From the NCBI RefSeq assembly GCF_900176335.1, contig NZ_FWXW01000002.1, forward strand, positions 359,395 through 423,394: a stretch of DNA of 64,000 nucleotides. Reading direction: 5' to 3'. The notes below the pieces were generated by a model. That model was not told the DNA's origin. It searched no databases and saw nothing but the letters and a program-made list of their open reading frames with translations. Position 1 is the first letter of the stretch. Each line of letters opens with the position of its first letter. A program made the position numbers and the translations under genes. Below are positions 28,892 to 37,314 of the stretch, in pieces. Origin of the DNA: Papillibacter cinnamivorans DSM 12816. Its GTDB lineage: Bacteria; Bacillota; Clostridia; Oscillospirales; Oscillospiraceae.

Positions 28892-29656
28892 TCATAGCTC
28901 TTCCAGCGCAGGCAGCAGAGAGCCCGCGTCAAAGACCGGCTCCTCCGTCAGATATTCCGCCGTCATACCCTGCGCCGCGATAAACCTCAGGATCGCCTCG
29001 TGGTCGGGGTGCCCGTCCAGACGTCCCGTAAAGGCGATCCTGCGCGGCCCCAGTTTTCCGCAGCAGCCCCCGATAAATCCCGTGTCGTATCCCGGCAGCA
29101 GGATATGTCCCGGCCGGATGAGAAGAATCTCCAGGCCCCGGTTTTGCAGTGCGGCGGCAATTCCGGTATCCGAAGTAATAGCGGCCTTTTCGGACAGAAT
29201 ACAGAGAGAACACTTTGCGTATCCCTGTCGGACGTGGATCATTTCCAGCCCCTTTTGCAGCAAAATCTTTTCCAGCACCGGATCGCACTTGTCTCCGCAG
29301 ACGGCAAGCCGTCCCATAACGGCCGCGTTGAGGCCGCAGTCGCGGGGATATTCCGGACTTTGGCTCCCCTCGTCTTTTTGCATTCCGGCCTTCTCCCCCC
29401 AGGCCGTGAAGAACCGGTTCTTGAGTGTTATGTAAACTGATTCGGCGGCAATCCAGTCCCCTTCCCCGGCGTGGCAGACCGATAAATCGGCGTGTCCCCG
29501 CAGCGGCGAGGCCACAAGCGGGTTCTCAGGAACGGGGATTGTCTCCGCTCCCCTTGCCGCAAGACCGGGCCGCAGCTTTTCAAAATAGGTCTCCCCTGTC
29601 AGTACGGCAAGGACTCTTCCTTCCGGCAGATTGGGTTTTCTCAGAAACCTCCTCAT
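28892..29656 (-). CDS. conserved Clostridia protein, probably of the GME-fold (DUF6873-like)
   Basis: A 254-residue protein. It has no signal peptide. The blocks GRLAVCGDKCDPVL, HVRQGYAKCSLCILSEKAAITSD and LLPGYDTGFIGGCCGKLG resemble a Clostridia family that has been assigned to the guanidino-group-modifying-enzyme fold; that assignment is from memory and moderate. Several cysteines, including CSLC and GGCCG, are notable. The start at 29656 is taken because AAAAGGA lies nine bases before it. Function unknown. Confidence 0.6.
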   Translation of the reverse strand: MRRFLRKPNLPEGRVLAVLTGETYFEKLRPGLAARGAETIPVPENPLVASPLRGHADLSVCHAGEGDWIAAESVYITLKNRFFTAWGEKAGMQKDEGSQSPEYPRDCGLNAAVMGRLAVCGDKCDPVLEKILLQKGLEMIHVRQGYAKCSLCILSEKAAITSDTGIAAALQNRGLEILLIRPGHILLPGYDTGFIGGCCGKLGPRRIAFTGRLDGHPDHEAILRFIAAQGMTAEYLTEEPVFDAGSLLPALEEL

Positions 29657-29779
29657 GTTTTCCGTTCCTTTTCTCCTTAAAAATATCCTTGTCAAATGAA
29701 TCCTGTTTAGTTTCTTGTGCCCGGGTCAAACTACGGATAGAAAATCCCATTTTATCAACCGGTGAAAGGACGTTGCTGT

Positions 29780-29965
29780 ATGAGCCTGATTGCCTGTACG
29801 AGTCATTGCGTATACCAGCAGGACGGCTTCTGTTCCCTGGAACGGGCCGCTTCCTCAGGAGAACCCTCCGGCGACAACGCATGCGTCAATTTTGTCCCGC
29901 TGCGCGGAAAAAGCGCCTCTCCCCTTCCCTATCCGGCCGGGTCCGGTGATAAAAATCCGAGCTAA
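29780..29965 (+). CDS. small cysteine-containing protein (DUF1540-like)
   Basis: A 61-residue protein with CTSHCVYQQDGFCSL followed by a later cysteine in NACVNFVP. This spacing recalls the DUF1540 group of small metal-binding proteins common in spore formers. GAAAGGA precedes the ATG. Function unknown. Confidence 0.65.
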   Translation: MSLIACTSHCVYQQDGFCSLERAASSGEPSGDNACVNFVPLRGKSASPLPYPAGSGDKNPS

Positions 29966-30068
29966 ATAGTAGACATAACATTATTATTGTAAACTATATT
30001 GCTGGTCCCTTACCGGCTTATAAAACCGACCCGTCCGCCGCGCCCGATACTCAGGCGCGGCGGATCGG

Positions 30069-31442
30069 TTATTTCCCGCATTCTTTCAGAACGGTGCGCA
30101 GCGCGTCCCGGACGCTGTTGGCGCGGAGAAGCTCCAGTCCTTCCGGACCGGCCTTGAGCTTTTCCGCGCTCCGCCCCGGAATGACGCATCGGGTGAATCC
30201 CAGTCTGCGCGCCTCGCTCAGCCTCTGCTCCAGCGCGCTCACGGGGCGCAGCTCTCCCGTGAGCCCCACTTCCCCAACGGCCGCGAGCCCCGTGGGTACG
30301 GGCTTGTCCAGGTAGCTGGACGCCAGGGCGATCACCAGGGCCAGATCGGCCGCGGGTTCGTCCAGGCTCAGGCCTCCCACGACGTTGATATAGCAGTCGC
30401 AGCCTCCTACCGGCAGTCCTCCCCGTTTCTCCAGCACTGCTAAAAGCATCATGGCCCGGTTATAGTCGAAACCGTTGCTGCTCTTTCGGGGAACGCCCAG
30501 AACGCTGGGGGTGACCAGGGCCTGCACCTCCGCCAGAATAGGCCTGGCTCCTTCCATCACACAGGCCACACAGGTTCCCGGCGTGTCTTCGGGCCGCCCG
30601 GACAGAAGCATTTCCGAGGGATTGGGCACCTCCCGCAGTCCCGAATCCTGCATCTCGAATACCCCGATTTCATTGGTGGCCCCAAACCGGTTTTTCGCTG
30701 CCCGGAGGATCCGGTAGCTCATGTGCTGCTCCCCTTCGAAGTACAAAACGCAGTCCACCATGTGCTCGAGTACCTTCGGTCCCGCGATGGAACCCTCCTT
30801 GTTGATGTGTCCGATGACGAAAACGGTGATCCCTTCCCCTTTCGCCAGCTGCATGAGGGCAAGGGTGCAGTCCTTCACCTGCCCCACGCTGCCGGGAGGC
30901 GTGTCCAGTTCCCCGTTGTACATCGTCTGAATGGAGTCCACAATGAGGATGTCCGGCCCCAGCTCCCGAACCGCCTCCAGCACGTCTTCCATCCGGGTTT
31001 CCGCCAGGACGTGAAGCCGCTCCCCGCGCACCCCCAGCCTGTCCGCCCGCAGCTTCAGCTGCCGGACGGATTCCTCTCCGGACACATACAGAACGGTGGC
31101 CGAACGGCAGAGGCTGTCGCAGATTTGGAGCAGCAGGGTGGATTTTCCGATTCCCGGCGCTCCCCCCACCAGCACCATGGAGCCGTTAACGGCGCCTCCG
31201 CCCAGTACCCGGTCCAGCTCCGCCATTCCCGTGGAAAAGCGCAGCTCCTCCGAGGCTTCCACCTGATCGATGGGCCGGGCCGTATTCCGTTCCCCCGGCT
31301 TCTGTTTTCCGGAGGCGGCTCCCTTCCGTGCGGCCGGCCGTTCCGCCAGGGTGTTCCAGCTCCCACAGGCGGGACATTTCCCCTGCCATTTAAGCGTCTC
31401 GTTGCCGCATTCCGTGCAGAAAAAAACTGTTTTTTCCTTCAT
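30069..31442 (-). CDS. radA: DNA repair protein RadA
   Basis: RecA-like helicase that drives branch migration in recombination, 457 residues. An N-terminal zinc finger (CTECG then CPACGSWN, residues 10-30), Walker A GAPGIGKST near residue 94, the RadA motif KNRFG near 255, and a C-terminal Lon-like domain near 350-455 are all present. Start ATG at 31442. Upstream on the same strand lies cwlD. Confidence 0.95.
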   Translation of the reverse strand: MKEKTVFFCTECGNETLKWQGKCPACGSWNTLAERPAARKGAASGKQKPGERNTARPIDQVEASEELRFSTGMAELDRVLGGGAVNGSMVLVGGAPGIGKSTLLLQICDSLCRSATVLYVSGEESVRQLKLRADRLGVRGERLHVLAETRMEDVLEAVRELGPDILIVDSIQTMYNGELDTPPGSVGQVKDCTLALMQLAKGEGITVFVIGHINKEGSIAGPKVLEHMVDCVLYFEGEQHMSYRILRAAKNRFGATNEIGVFEMQDSGLREVPNPSEMLLSGRPEDTPGTCVACVMEGARPILAEVQALVTPSVLGVPRKSSNGFDYNRAMMLLAVLEKRGGLPVGGCDCYINVVGGLSLDEPAADLALVIALASSYLDKPVPTGLAAVGEVGLTGELRPVSALEQRLSEARRLGFTRCVIPGRSAEKLKAGPEGLELLRANSVRDALRTVLKECGK

Positions 31443-31498
31443 GTCTCTCTTTCCCGTCTTTCGTATTCGTTATGCCGGACCCGTTCCCCCGGCAGAGC

Positions 31499-32221
31499 TT
31501 ACCCCCTGGTCTCCTGATATCCCAGATAGGCGATGCACAGGGAGAGGGCGATTTTTTTCTGATATGTATCGCTTTTCAGCAGCTGCGCTTCCCCCGGATT
31601 GGACAAAAAGCCGCATTCCACAAGGATTCCGGGGCAGGTGATATGGTTCATGAGATATACCGTTTGGGGAATTTTGGCAGCCTTCCGCCGGTTTGTGTCG
31701 TCCAGCACGGCCCGGAGAATCTCTTGTGCCGCGGTTGCAAAAGCCAGGCTGCTCTCCTCGTCGGCATAAAAGACCTGGGCTCCGCGCAGGCTTTTGTCGG
31801 GAAACTTGTTCTGGTGGATACTGATGAGAACTCCGTCCCCCACTCCGTTAATGAGCTCCACCCGGTTCTTGAGATCCGATTTTTTCTTTTCCCGCAGGCT
31901 TTCCGCCCCTTCGGAATGCAGGGAAATGTCCTCCCGCCGGGTCAGTATCGTGTTCACGCCGAAAAGGCCCATGAGCTGCTCCGTCCGCAGAGCGATATCC
32001 AGGTTCAGGCCGCTCTCCTCCTGCCCGTCCGCCGATTCCGCTCCGCCGTCTTCTCCGCCGTGCCCCGCGTCCAGAATCAGGGTACCCGTGGAATAACTGT
32101 CCGGATGAAAAAATACCGGCTCGGCCATCCGGCGGTAAAGCCATGCGCTTCCCGCCCCCAGCATCAAAACGGCGCAGAGCAGAGCCGCGATCCATTGTCT
32201 TTTTGAAATCAGAATGAACAA
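31499..32221 (-). CDS. cwlD: N-acetylmuramoyl-L-alanine amidase CwlD
   Basis: Zinc amidase that trims side chains during synthesis of spore cortex muramic lactam. It has 240 residues: an N-terminal signal-anchor helix (residues 10-30), the zinc-binding LDAGHGGEDGGA near 55, SIHQNKFPD near 142 and VECGFLSNPGEA near 205. It appears to start with TTG at 32221 behind GAGGGAGG. The length and the single catalytic domain fit CwlD rather than vegetative amidases. Confidence 0.88.
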   Translation of the reverse strand: MFILISKRQWIAALLCAVLMLGAGSAWLYRRMAEPVFFHPDSYSTGTLILDAGHGGEDGGAESADGQEESGLNLDIALRTEQLMGLFGVNTILTRREDISLHSEGAESLREKKKSDLKNRVELINGVGDGVLISIHQNKFPDKSLRGAQVFYADEESSLAFATAAQEILRAVLDDTNRRKAAKIPQTVYLMNHITCPGILVECGFLSNPGEAQLLKSDTYQKKIALSLCIAYLGYQETRG

Positions 32222-32454
32222 AGCGGATCCCTCCCTCTGTACCTTATGAGGACATCCGATTTGTTATTCCTTTCAAATGAAATCGGGATTCCACGCAAAT
32301 CGGGATGTTTGTCGCGAAAAAGCGCCGCCGTCCTCCCAAAAGGGAATCGTACAGCCTCTGCACCGGTTTTTCAGGCGGTTTCCATTGTCCTTGCCTCATC
32401 ATAAAATAGATGGAAGACAGATGTCTTTCAAATAAAGCAGAAGGAGGAACAGAT

Positions 32455-32913
32455 TTGAATTCTGAAAACGGCACGGGCAGCGCCTGCGGGTATCGGAGCG
32501 GTATCCTTCCCGAATGCGCGCCCCTCGCCTTCCCGTATATCCCGTTTCAGCAGAGCAACACGCGGATGTACGGTCAGGGAGAAGGCCTCAGTAAAGGCAC
32601 CCTTTTTCCGGGCCTGAATCTTCCGTATCAGGAGAAAACGGAGCCCCACGGCGAACTGGCAAACAACGCCCTCACCGAGCTCATGGCCCTTGGTTTTGCG
32701 ATCGTAGATTTGGGCCTGTATCTGGACACTCATCGGGAGGACACGGAAGCACTTGAGCTTTACACCTATTACGTGAAGCTCTATCAGGAATCCCGGGCAA
32801 GCTACGAAAAGCTCTATGGCCCCATCGTTCAGACCAATGTCACCATGAAAACCGGCTATACCTGGCTTAACGACCCCTGGCCCTGGGAGCGCACGGAAGG
32901 GGGAGCAAAATAG
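32455..32913 (+). CDS. cotJB: CotJA-CotJB fusion, spore coat proteins
   Basis: A 152-residue protein with two family regions. Residues 20-60 (CAPLAFPYIPFQQSNTRMY and GTLFPGLNLPY) match CotJA. Residues 65-150 (LMALGFAIVDLGLYLDTHRE, YEKLYGP and NDPWPWE) match CotJB. In Bacillus these are separate genes. The TTG at 32455 follows AAGGAGG by seven bases. It is followed after one base by cotJC, giving the normal cotJ order; the operon is known to be sigma-E dependent in the mother cell. Confidence 0.85.
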   Translation: MNSENGTGSACGYRSGILPECAPLAFPYIPFQQSNTRMYGQGEGLSKGTLFPGLNLPYQEKTEPHGELANNALTELMALGFAIVDLGLYLDTHREDTEALELYTYYVKLYQESRASYEKLYGPIVQTNVTMKTGYTWLNDPWPWERTEGGAK

Positions 32914-32914
32914 T

Positions 32915-33133
32915 ATGTTCGTCTACGAGAAAAAACTGCAGTATCCCATCAACATTAAAAATTCCAACCCCAGGCTGGCTTCGTACATCATCAGCCAGTA
33001 CGGCGGACCGGACGGCGAGCTGGGCGCTTCCCTCCGGTATCTGAGTCAGAGATACTCCATGCCGTACCCAGAACTGAAAGGACTTCTCACCGACATAGGT
33101 ACGGAAGAATCCGGACCGCGGGATTCTCTCTGA
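32915..33133 (+). pseudogene. cotJC: cotJC, 5' part of a gene split by a 5.77 kb element
   Basis: Encodes residues 1-65 of CotJC, a manganese-catalase-like spore coat protein, then seven foreign residues before a stop. Recognised by FVYEKKLQYPINIK, QYGGPDGELGASLRYLSQRY and GLLTDIGTEE. The break falls exactly in the metal-ligand motif E-E-x-x-H, so this piece cannot be active. It rejoins the 3' part at 38872-39278 in frame if the sequence between the two AAGAAT copies is removed. The product would then be 198 residues, close to known CotJC (about 190). Confidence 0.93.
33102..33126 (+). other. attL of the cotJC element
   Basis: Core CGGAAGAAT at 33102-33110 is shared with the right end. Directly inside it lies CCGGACCGCGGGATTC (33111-33126), the exact complement of the repeat inside the right end. 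Confidence 0.9.
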
Positions 33134-33327
33134 ACCGCCGCGAATATTTCCTGTGTCGCGTGCAAATTATGTACAGTGTATTTACTTTACATGTTGACCT
33201 TTCATCTCTCTCGCATTCTGTATGTGATGTCAATTCCTTTACATGCGGCGCGAGAGAGCTTTACACCTTCCGTTCAGCCGGCTCTCATGCTTGCGTTCCA
33301 TTGTCTTTTATCGGAAATACAGATTTC

Positions 33328-34104
33328 TTAAAGCCGGATCTCGCCTTCGAGATATAATACGGCGTTCCCCGCAATCCCGACCCGCTCCCCTCTGTTTTCA
33401 CAGAACAGAGTCCCTCCCCGCTTGGACAGCTGCTTGGCCGTCATCTGATTTTTGCCGAGTCTTGCGCTCCAGAACGGGATCAGGGTGCTGTGGGAAGAAC
33501 CCGTCACGGGATCCTCCGGGATTCCGGCTCCCGGAGTGAAAAAACGGGAGACAAAATCGGCGCTTTCTCCTTTTGCGGTCACCACTGCCGCATGTCCCAG
33601 CTGCAGGCGCTCCAGGGCTTCCATATCCGGCCGCAGGTTCCGGACGGTTTCCTCGTTTTCCAAAAGCGCCACAAGATCACGGGACCGGTGGGTTTCCAGC
33701 ACTTTTGCTCCCAAAGCATTTTCCAGTCCCTCCGGAATGGGAACCGCTTCCGGAGGTCTCGCAGGAAAGTCCATTTCCAGCCGCTCTCCCCTTCTCTCCA
33801 CCGTCAGCTCCCCGCTCATGGTCCGAAACCGGATCGTTTTCGCCTCCGGTTTTACAAAGCGGAACAGTACGAACGCGCTTGCAAGAGTGCCGTGTCCGCA
33901 CAGGTCGATTTCCGTTTCCGGTGTGAACCATTTAAGTTCGTAATATCCCCCGGCCGGCTTCAGAAACGCGGTCTCCGGCAGGTTGTTTTCCGCCGCGATA
34001 GACTGTAGCCTGTCCCTCTCCGGCCACTCCTCCAACAGGCACACTCCCGCCGGATTTCCATGGAACGGTTCCTGGGTAAAGGCGTCTACAATGTAATACT
34101 TCAT
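33328..34104 (-). CDS. PhzF-family isomerase/epimerase-like protein
   Basis: A 258-residue protein with the diaminopimelate-epimerase-like double fold of the PhzF family. Blocks: YYIVDAFTQEPFHGNPAGVC at the start, ETAFLKP with the family Glu near residue 46, DLCGHGTLASAFVLF near 68 and GIPEDPVTGSSHSTL near 200. Start ATG at 34104 sits behind GAGAGGA; the longer frame lacks a site. Substrate unknown. It is the first cargo gene of the cotJC element and reads against the host gene. Confidence 0.88.
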   Translation of the reverse strand: MKYYIVDAFTQEPFHGNPAGVCLLEEWPERDRLQSIAAENNLPETAFLKPAGGYYELKWFTPETEIDLCGHGTLASAFVLFRFVKPEAKTIRFRTMSGELTVERRGERLEMDFPARPPEAVPIPEGLENALGAKVLETHRSRDLVALLENEETVRNLRPDMEALERLQLGHAAVVTAKGESADFVSRFFTPGAGIPEDPVTGSSHSTLIPFWSARLGKNQMTAKQLSKRGGTLFCENRGERVGIAGNAVLYLEGEIRL

Positions 34105-34417
34105 GTCGTCCTCTCCTTTGACAGGCTGTCGGGTCAAAAAACAGCCGTTTTCCAGCATGCTGCCCATCTGATATGATAAAATTCCGCCTGATACGGCTTA
34201 TTTTTACTTCATTTTAACGTTCATAATCCTTCTTTGGACGGGAAAACTACATTTGATTCATGAAAATGAATCACCGCCGCCGCTTCGCGGCGCCGGAAAT
34301 CACAGCATCCCATTGGGTTGGAAACAGGAGGACACAGGCAAACCGCCTTTCGGCGATATGCCGGAAACGGAGATTCTTTCTGAAAACGCAGCGGATACGG
34401 ATAAAGGAGGAAGCGAT

Positions 34418-34585
34418 ATGCATAAAAGCATTATGTCGGAAAATCTGAAAACGGAGATCGCAAAACGGATGGGCGTTTACGACACGGTAAGCACCAGAGG
34501 CTGGGGCGAGGTATCGTCCCGGGATTGCGGAAAGATGGTTCGCACGGCCATTGAGATCGCCGAGCAGAGCGCCGGCAGCCGCTAG
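34418..34585 (+). CDS. small acid-soluble spore protein, alpha/beta type (short)
   Basis: A 55-residue protein. MSENLKTEIAKRMGVYDTVS and WGEVSSRDCGKMVRTAIEIA fit the alpha/beta SASP pattern, which coats forespore DNA and protects it from damage. The ATG at 34418 follows AAAGGAGG. It is shorter than Bacillus SASPs (60-70) and diverged at the usual GPR protease site. It sits inside the cotJC element, 36 bases before a second SASP. Confidence 0.8.
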   Translation: MHKSIMSENLKTEIAKRMGVYDTVSTRGWGEVSSRDCGKMVRTAIEIAEQSAGSR

Positions 34586-34621
34586 TGTCTCTTCCCGCGT
34601 TCCCCCGGAAAGGAGCGGCAA

Positions 34622-34828
34622 ATGGCTGACCGCGCAACAAAGGAAGCCCTCAATAAACTGAAAATGGAGGCCGCCCGGGAAATCGGAAGGCTCCAGTACG
34701 TGAAGGAAAACAACGACCATTACAAGGGCGACCTGCCTTCCCGCGTAAACGGCGAGCAGGGCGGCCCCATCGGAGGGCAGATGGTCAAGAAAATGATTTC
34801 GGCATATGAAAGCCAGGATCTGACGTAA
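34622..34828 (+). CDS. small acid-soluble spore protein, alpha/beta type
   Basis: A 68-residue protein with the C-terminal SASP block GGPIGGQMVKKMISAYE and an N-terminal LNKLKMEAAREIG helix. AAAGGAGC precedes the ATG. Alpha/beta SASPs are made in the forespore under sigma G. That is the compartment in which a mother-cell element stays integrated. Confidence 0.85.
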   Translation: MADRATKEALNKLKMEAAREIGRLQYVKENNDHYKGDLPSRVNGEQGGPIGGQMVKKMISAYESQDLT

Positions 34829-35118
34829 GAGGCCTTTTTCGCCGGAATACAGCAGTCCGCCGTCCGGGTTCCGGGCGGCGGATTGTATTGCAGCCTGTCC
34901 GTATCCTGAAAATAGTATACTACATAAATACGTTTCAGCGGAAGAGACTTCCGGTTCGAATTTCAGTCAAAGGCGGCGGGGACTTAATCATGGAGCGCAA
35001 TCCATCTGCCTTGCGGATGCTTTCGCTCCGCCGTGTTGCCTTCGTCTGCATCCGGAGTTCTTGTGAAACGCGGTTCGGGCCTCTTCCCTGCTGACGGCTG
35101 GAAAGCGGCCCGAACGGT
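34829..35118. other. spacer with a stem-loop after the SASP pair
   Basis: A stem around 34858-34882 (TCCGCCG, TCCGGG and complements) probably ends the SASP transcript. An open frame at 34888-35094 has no ribosome binding site or known features and is not called. Confidence 0.5.
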
Positions 35119-35769
35119 TCAGTCCCCGAAGCTGTCGTGATAGCGCTTGAGGATTACGGCGAATTGTTCCCTGGTCAAAGACTCCTGCCAGCGGAGGTTC
35201 CCGTTCTCATCTCCCAGGATGAGCTTTTCCTCTGTTGCCCACTCGGCTCCCTCCTCCGCCCAGCTGCTGGGCCGGCCGCCCTCCGGTTCCGTATCCGCGG
35301 CGCCGTCCGGCTGCCCGGATTCTGCCTCCTCGGCCTTCCCGAAGGTGGCAATCGTCTCTGCGCTTCCGTTTTTGCTCTTTTGGATCCAGCGGACCTTTCC
35401 GCTGCGCACATCCACATGGGTGAAACCGCCCTCGTATTCGTACAGACCGATTCCGCCCGCCTCCAGTATCTCGGCGTACCGGGCCACCTCGCGGCTGGTA
35501 GCACCGTTCACCCGGATGTCCGCGGCTTTCCCCAGAACATGCTGGGATTTAGAAGCGCCGCCGATTTTTGCGTTGTATTCCGGCGTCCGGTATGCACTGG
35601 TGATGGAAACGGCCGCCTCAAAGTGCTCCCGGATCTTTTCCAGTAGCGCGTTTAGTTCTTCCGAAATCAGGATTTTATCCGTTCCGTCGTGACAGGCAAA
35701 TTCCCGGACCCGGAAATGTTCCGACAGCTTCCGGTCCCCGTCGGTCCGGAGGCTGTAAGGGATCACCAT
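35119..35769 (-). CDS. peptidase M15-family protein, endolysin-like
   Basis: A 216-residue protein. The first 120 residues match the M15A zinc carboxypeptidase fold of phage endolysins: HFRVREFACHDG, SAYRTPEYNAKIGGASKSQH with ligand His, GKAADIRV with ligand Asp, and GFTHVDVR with ligand His. A linker follows, then an SLH-like stretch (WAEEGAEWATEEKLILGDEN and LTREQFAVILKRY). ATG at 35769 is preferred over the GTG at 35778, since GGAGGG lies right before it. It overlaps the upstream Gly-Pro-rich gene by seven bases. Confidence 0.85.
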   Translation of the reverse strand: MVIPYSLRTDGDRKLSEHFRVREFACHDGTDKILISEELNALLEKIREHFEAAVSITSAYRTPEYNAKIGGASKSQHVLGKAADIRVNGATSREVARYAEILEAGGIGLYEYEGGFTHVDVRSGKVRWIQKSKNGSAETIATFGKAEEAESGQPDGAADTEPEGGRPSSWAEEGAEWATEEKLILGDENGNLRWQESLTREQFAVILKRYHDSFGD

Positions 35770-35960
35770 CTGGGGCACCCTCCGGGCCTGTTACAGCCCC
35801 AGGGGCCGCCGACCCACCACCAGAACGGCGGCGGACAGGGGCGTCCCGGGCCGCAGCCCCCGCCCCACCAGGGTCCGGGTCCCGGTCCCGGTCCTGGGCC
35901 TGGACCCGGGCCCGGGCCTGGACCCGGCCTTCCCGGACCTCTGAACATTGGATTTCTCAT
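35763..35960 (-). CDS. glycine-proline-rich small protein
   Basis: A 65-residue protein. After MRNPMFRGPGRPG it contains an uninterrupted run of about nine Gly-Pro pairs, then a part rich in Trp, Gly, Pro and Cys (WWGGGCGPGRPCPPPFWWW). A perfect AAGGAGGT site precedes the ATG, so translation is very likely. It is placed between the holin-like gene and the endolysin-like gene and overlaps the latter as ATGGTGA. No family recognised; a coat or wall surface component is possible. Confidence 0.7.
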   Translation of the reverse strand: MRNPMFRGPGRPGPGPGPGPGPGPGPGPGPWWGGGCGPGRPCPPPFWWWVGGPWGCNRPGGCPRW

Positions 35961-36050
35961 GCTTTTTACCTCCTTATGGGATTGGATACGATTGTGTCCC
36001 GCCTGCCCGCCGGTTTTATCGGCAGACAGGCGGGTCCATATGGCATAGGA

Positions 36051-36353
36051 TCAGCTGATGTCGATCTCGTCGTTTTTTACTTTCTTCTGCTTATCCGGCC
36101 AAAGGTTGTTTTTACTGAGGTTTTCCAGCAGGGCCTTGCAGGCGTAGACGGCGAAAACCCCCAGGATTTCCGTGACCACGGCCTTGGACAGGGATTCTGC
36201 GATTTCCTCCTTGCCCAGGTAAGCCAAATAATAGCTCAGGTAGGTCCAGATCGTGCCGTTGAGCAGCAGCCAGCCGACGATGATTTTTGTATACTCCGTT
36301 TTTTTGCGGTTTTTCAACCAGTCGGTCATTTTAGTAATCAGTCTCTTTAACAC
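36051..36353 (-). CDS. holin-like membrane protein
   Basis: A 100-residue protein with two hydrophobic helices (about residues 24-46 and 58-78) and a charged C-terminus. The block EIAESLSKAVVTEILGVFAV occurs in small proteins of clostridial phages. It lies upstream of an endolysin-like gene on the same strand, which is the usual order of phage lysis genes. Holin function is inferred from context. Confidence 0.6.
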   Translation of the reverse strand: MLKRLITKMTDWLKNRKKTEYTKIIVGWLLLNGTIWTYLSYYLAYLGKEEIAESLSKAVVTEILGVFAVYACKALLENLSKNNLWPDKQKKVKNDEIDIS

Positions 36354-36589
36354 AGGTACCCTTCTTCCGCTGCGGAAGTTGCCTGCACTCCATTGTATTC
36401 AGCGCCGTGCTCTCTCGCTCCGCCGTCCGAAAGGCACTGAAAACCTGCCGGATGCGAAAAACCCTCTTTCCCCTCGCAAAACGGTCCTCTTCCCGCCTCT
36501 TAAGCCCGATCCGCGGCTTGTTTTCCCTTGCTCCCTGTGCTACTATTTTTTTATACTTCCAGGCCCCCGCGCCGGAAAGGACATGTGAT

Positions 36590-37087
36590 ATGATCGGACG
36601 AATCGGCCCCCTCGTGGGGGAAATGATCGGTTTCTTCGGAAGCGATACGAGGCGGATAGGCCATTTTCTGAAGGTTTGGGGATTTGCCGCTGCCATCGGG
36701 AAGCTGGAGGGCCTGGATCCGGAAACCCAGGAGATCCTGGAAGCCGCCGCCGTGGTACACGATATCGGCATCCGGCCCAGCGAGGAGAAGTACGGCTCCT
36801 CCGCGGGGCACTATCAGGAGCTGGAGGGTCCCCCGCTGGCAAAGGAAATGCTCCGGCGCCTGGGATATCCCGAAGGGCTTACGGCCCGGGTTTCCTTTCT
36901 CGTGGGGCATCACCACACTTATGGGAGCATAGACGGAATCGATTATCAGATCCTGGTGGAAGCGGATTTTCTGGTCAACATCTCCGAGGATCGGATGGAC
37001 GCGGATGCGGTGTCCCGGATTCGCGGCAAAATCTTCCGGACCAAAACCGGTCTTGATTTCCTGGACGCCCAGTATCCCCCGGCATAA
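36590..37087 (+). CDS. HD-domain protein
   Basis: A 165-residue HD-superfamily hydrolase. Likely metal residues: HFLKV near 25, AAVVHDIGIRPSE near 55, GHHHTYGS near 105. ATG at 36590 follows GGAAAGGA. A larger frame upstream to 36407 has no coding character. Substrate unknown. It is the gene before the recombinase, with a terminator between them. Confidence 0.8.
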   Translation: MIGRIGPLVGEMIGFFGSDTRRIGHFLKVWGFAAAIGKLEGLDPETQEILEAAAVVHDIGIRPSEEKYGSSAGHYQELEGPPLAKEMLRRLGYPEGLTARVSFLVGHHHTYGSIDGIDYQILVEADFLVNISEDRMDADAVSRIRGKIFRTKTGLDFLDAQYPPA

Positions 37088-37160
37088 GTCTGGAAGCGTC
37101 GGACCCTGTCCGCCCTGCTTTGAATCTCCCCGCTCTGAGTCTTTCTTCAGCTGAAATGTC

Positions 37161-37215
37161 AGGACCCTCCGCGGCCTAAACCGGAATGTTTTCCCGTCCG
37201 GCCGCGGAGGGTCCT
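37161..37215 (+). terminator. terminator before the cotJC-element recombinase gene
   Basis: Perfect 16-bp arms (AGGACCCTCCGCGGCC and complement) with a 23-base loop, followed by TTCTGTTTTCTTCTG. Confidence 0.75.
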
Positions 37216-37314
37216 TTCTGTTTTCTTCTGCTTTCGCTTTCACGGCATACCCCGGAGCCCGCCTCCATACAATTTTCTTGCGAAGGATTTTCAAATTCCG
37301 AAAGGAGGCAAAAG

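Noticed and set aside
28418..28897. 159-codon plus-strand frame in the gene-free region
   Set aside because: No start site or domain, and unusual composition (Phe, Ser, Arg, Pro); most likely noncoding.
34888..35094. 68-codon open frame in the cotJC element
   Set aside because: No ribosome binding site at its start, mixed composition and no family resemblance.
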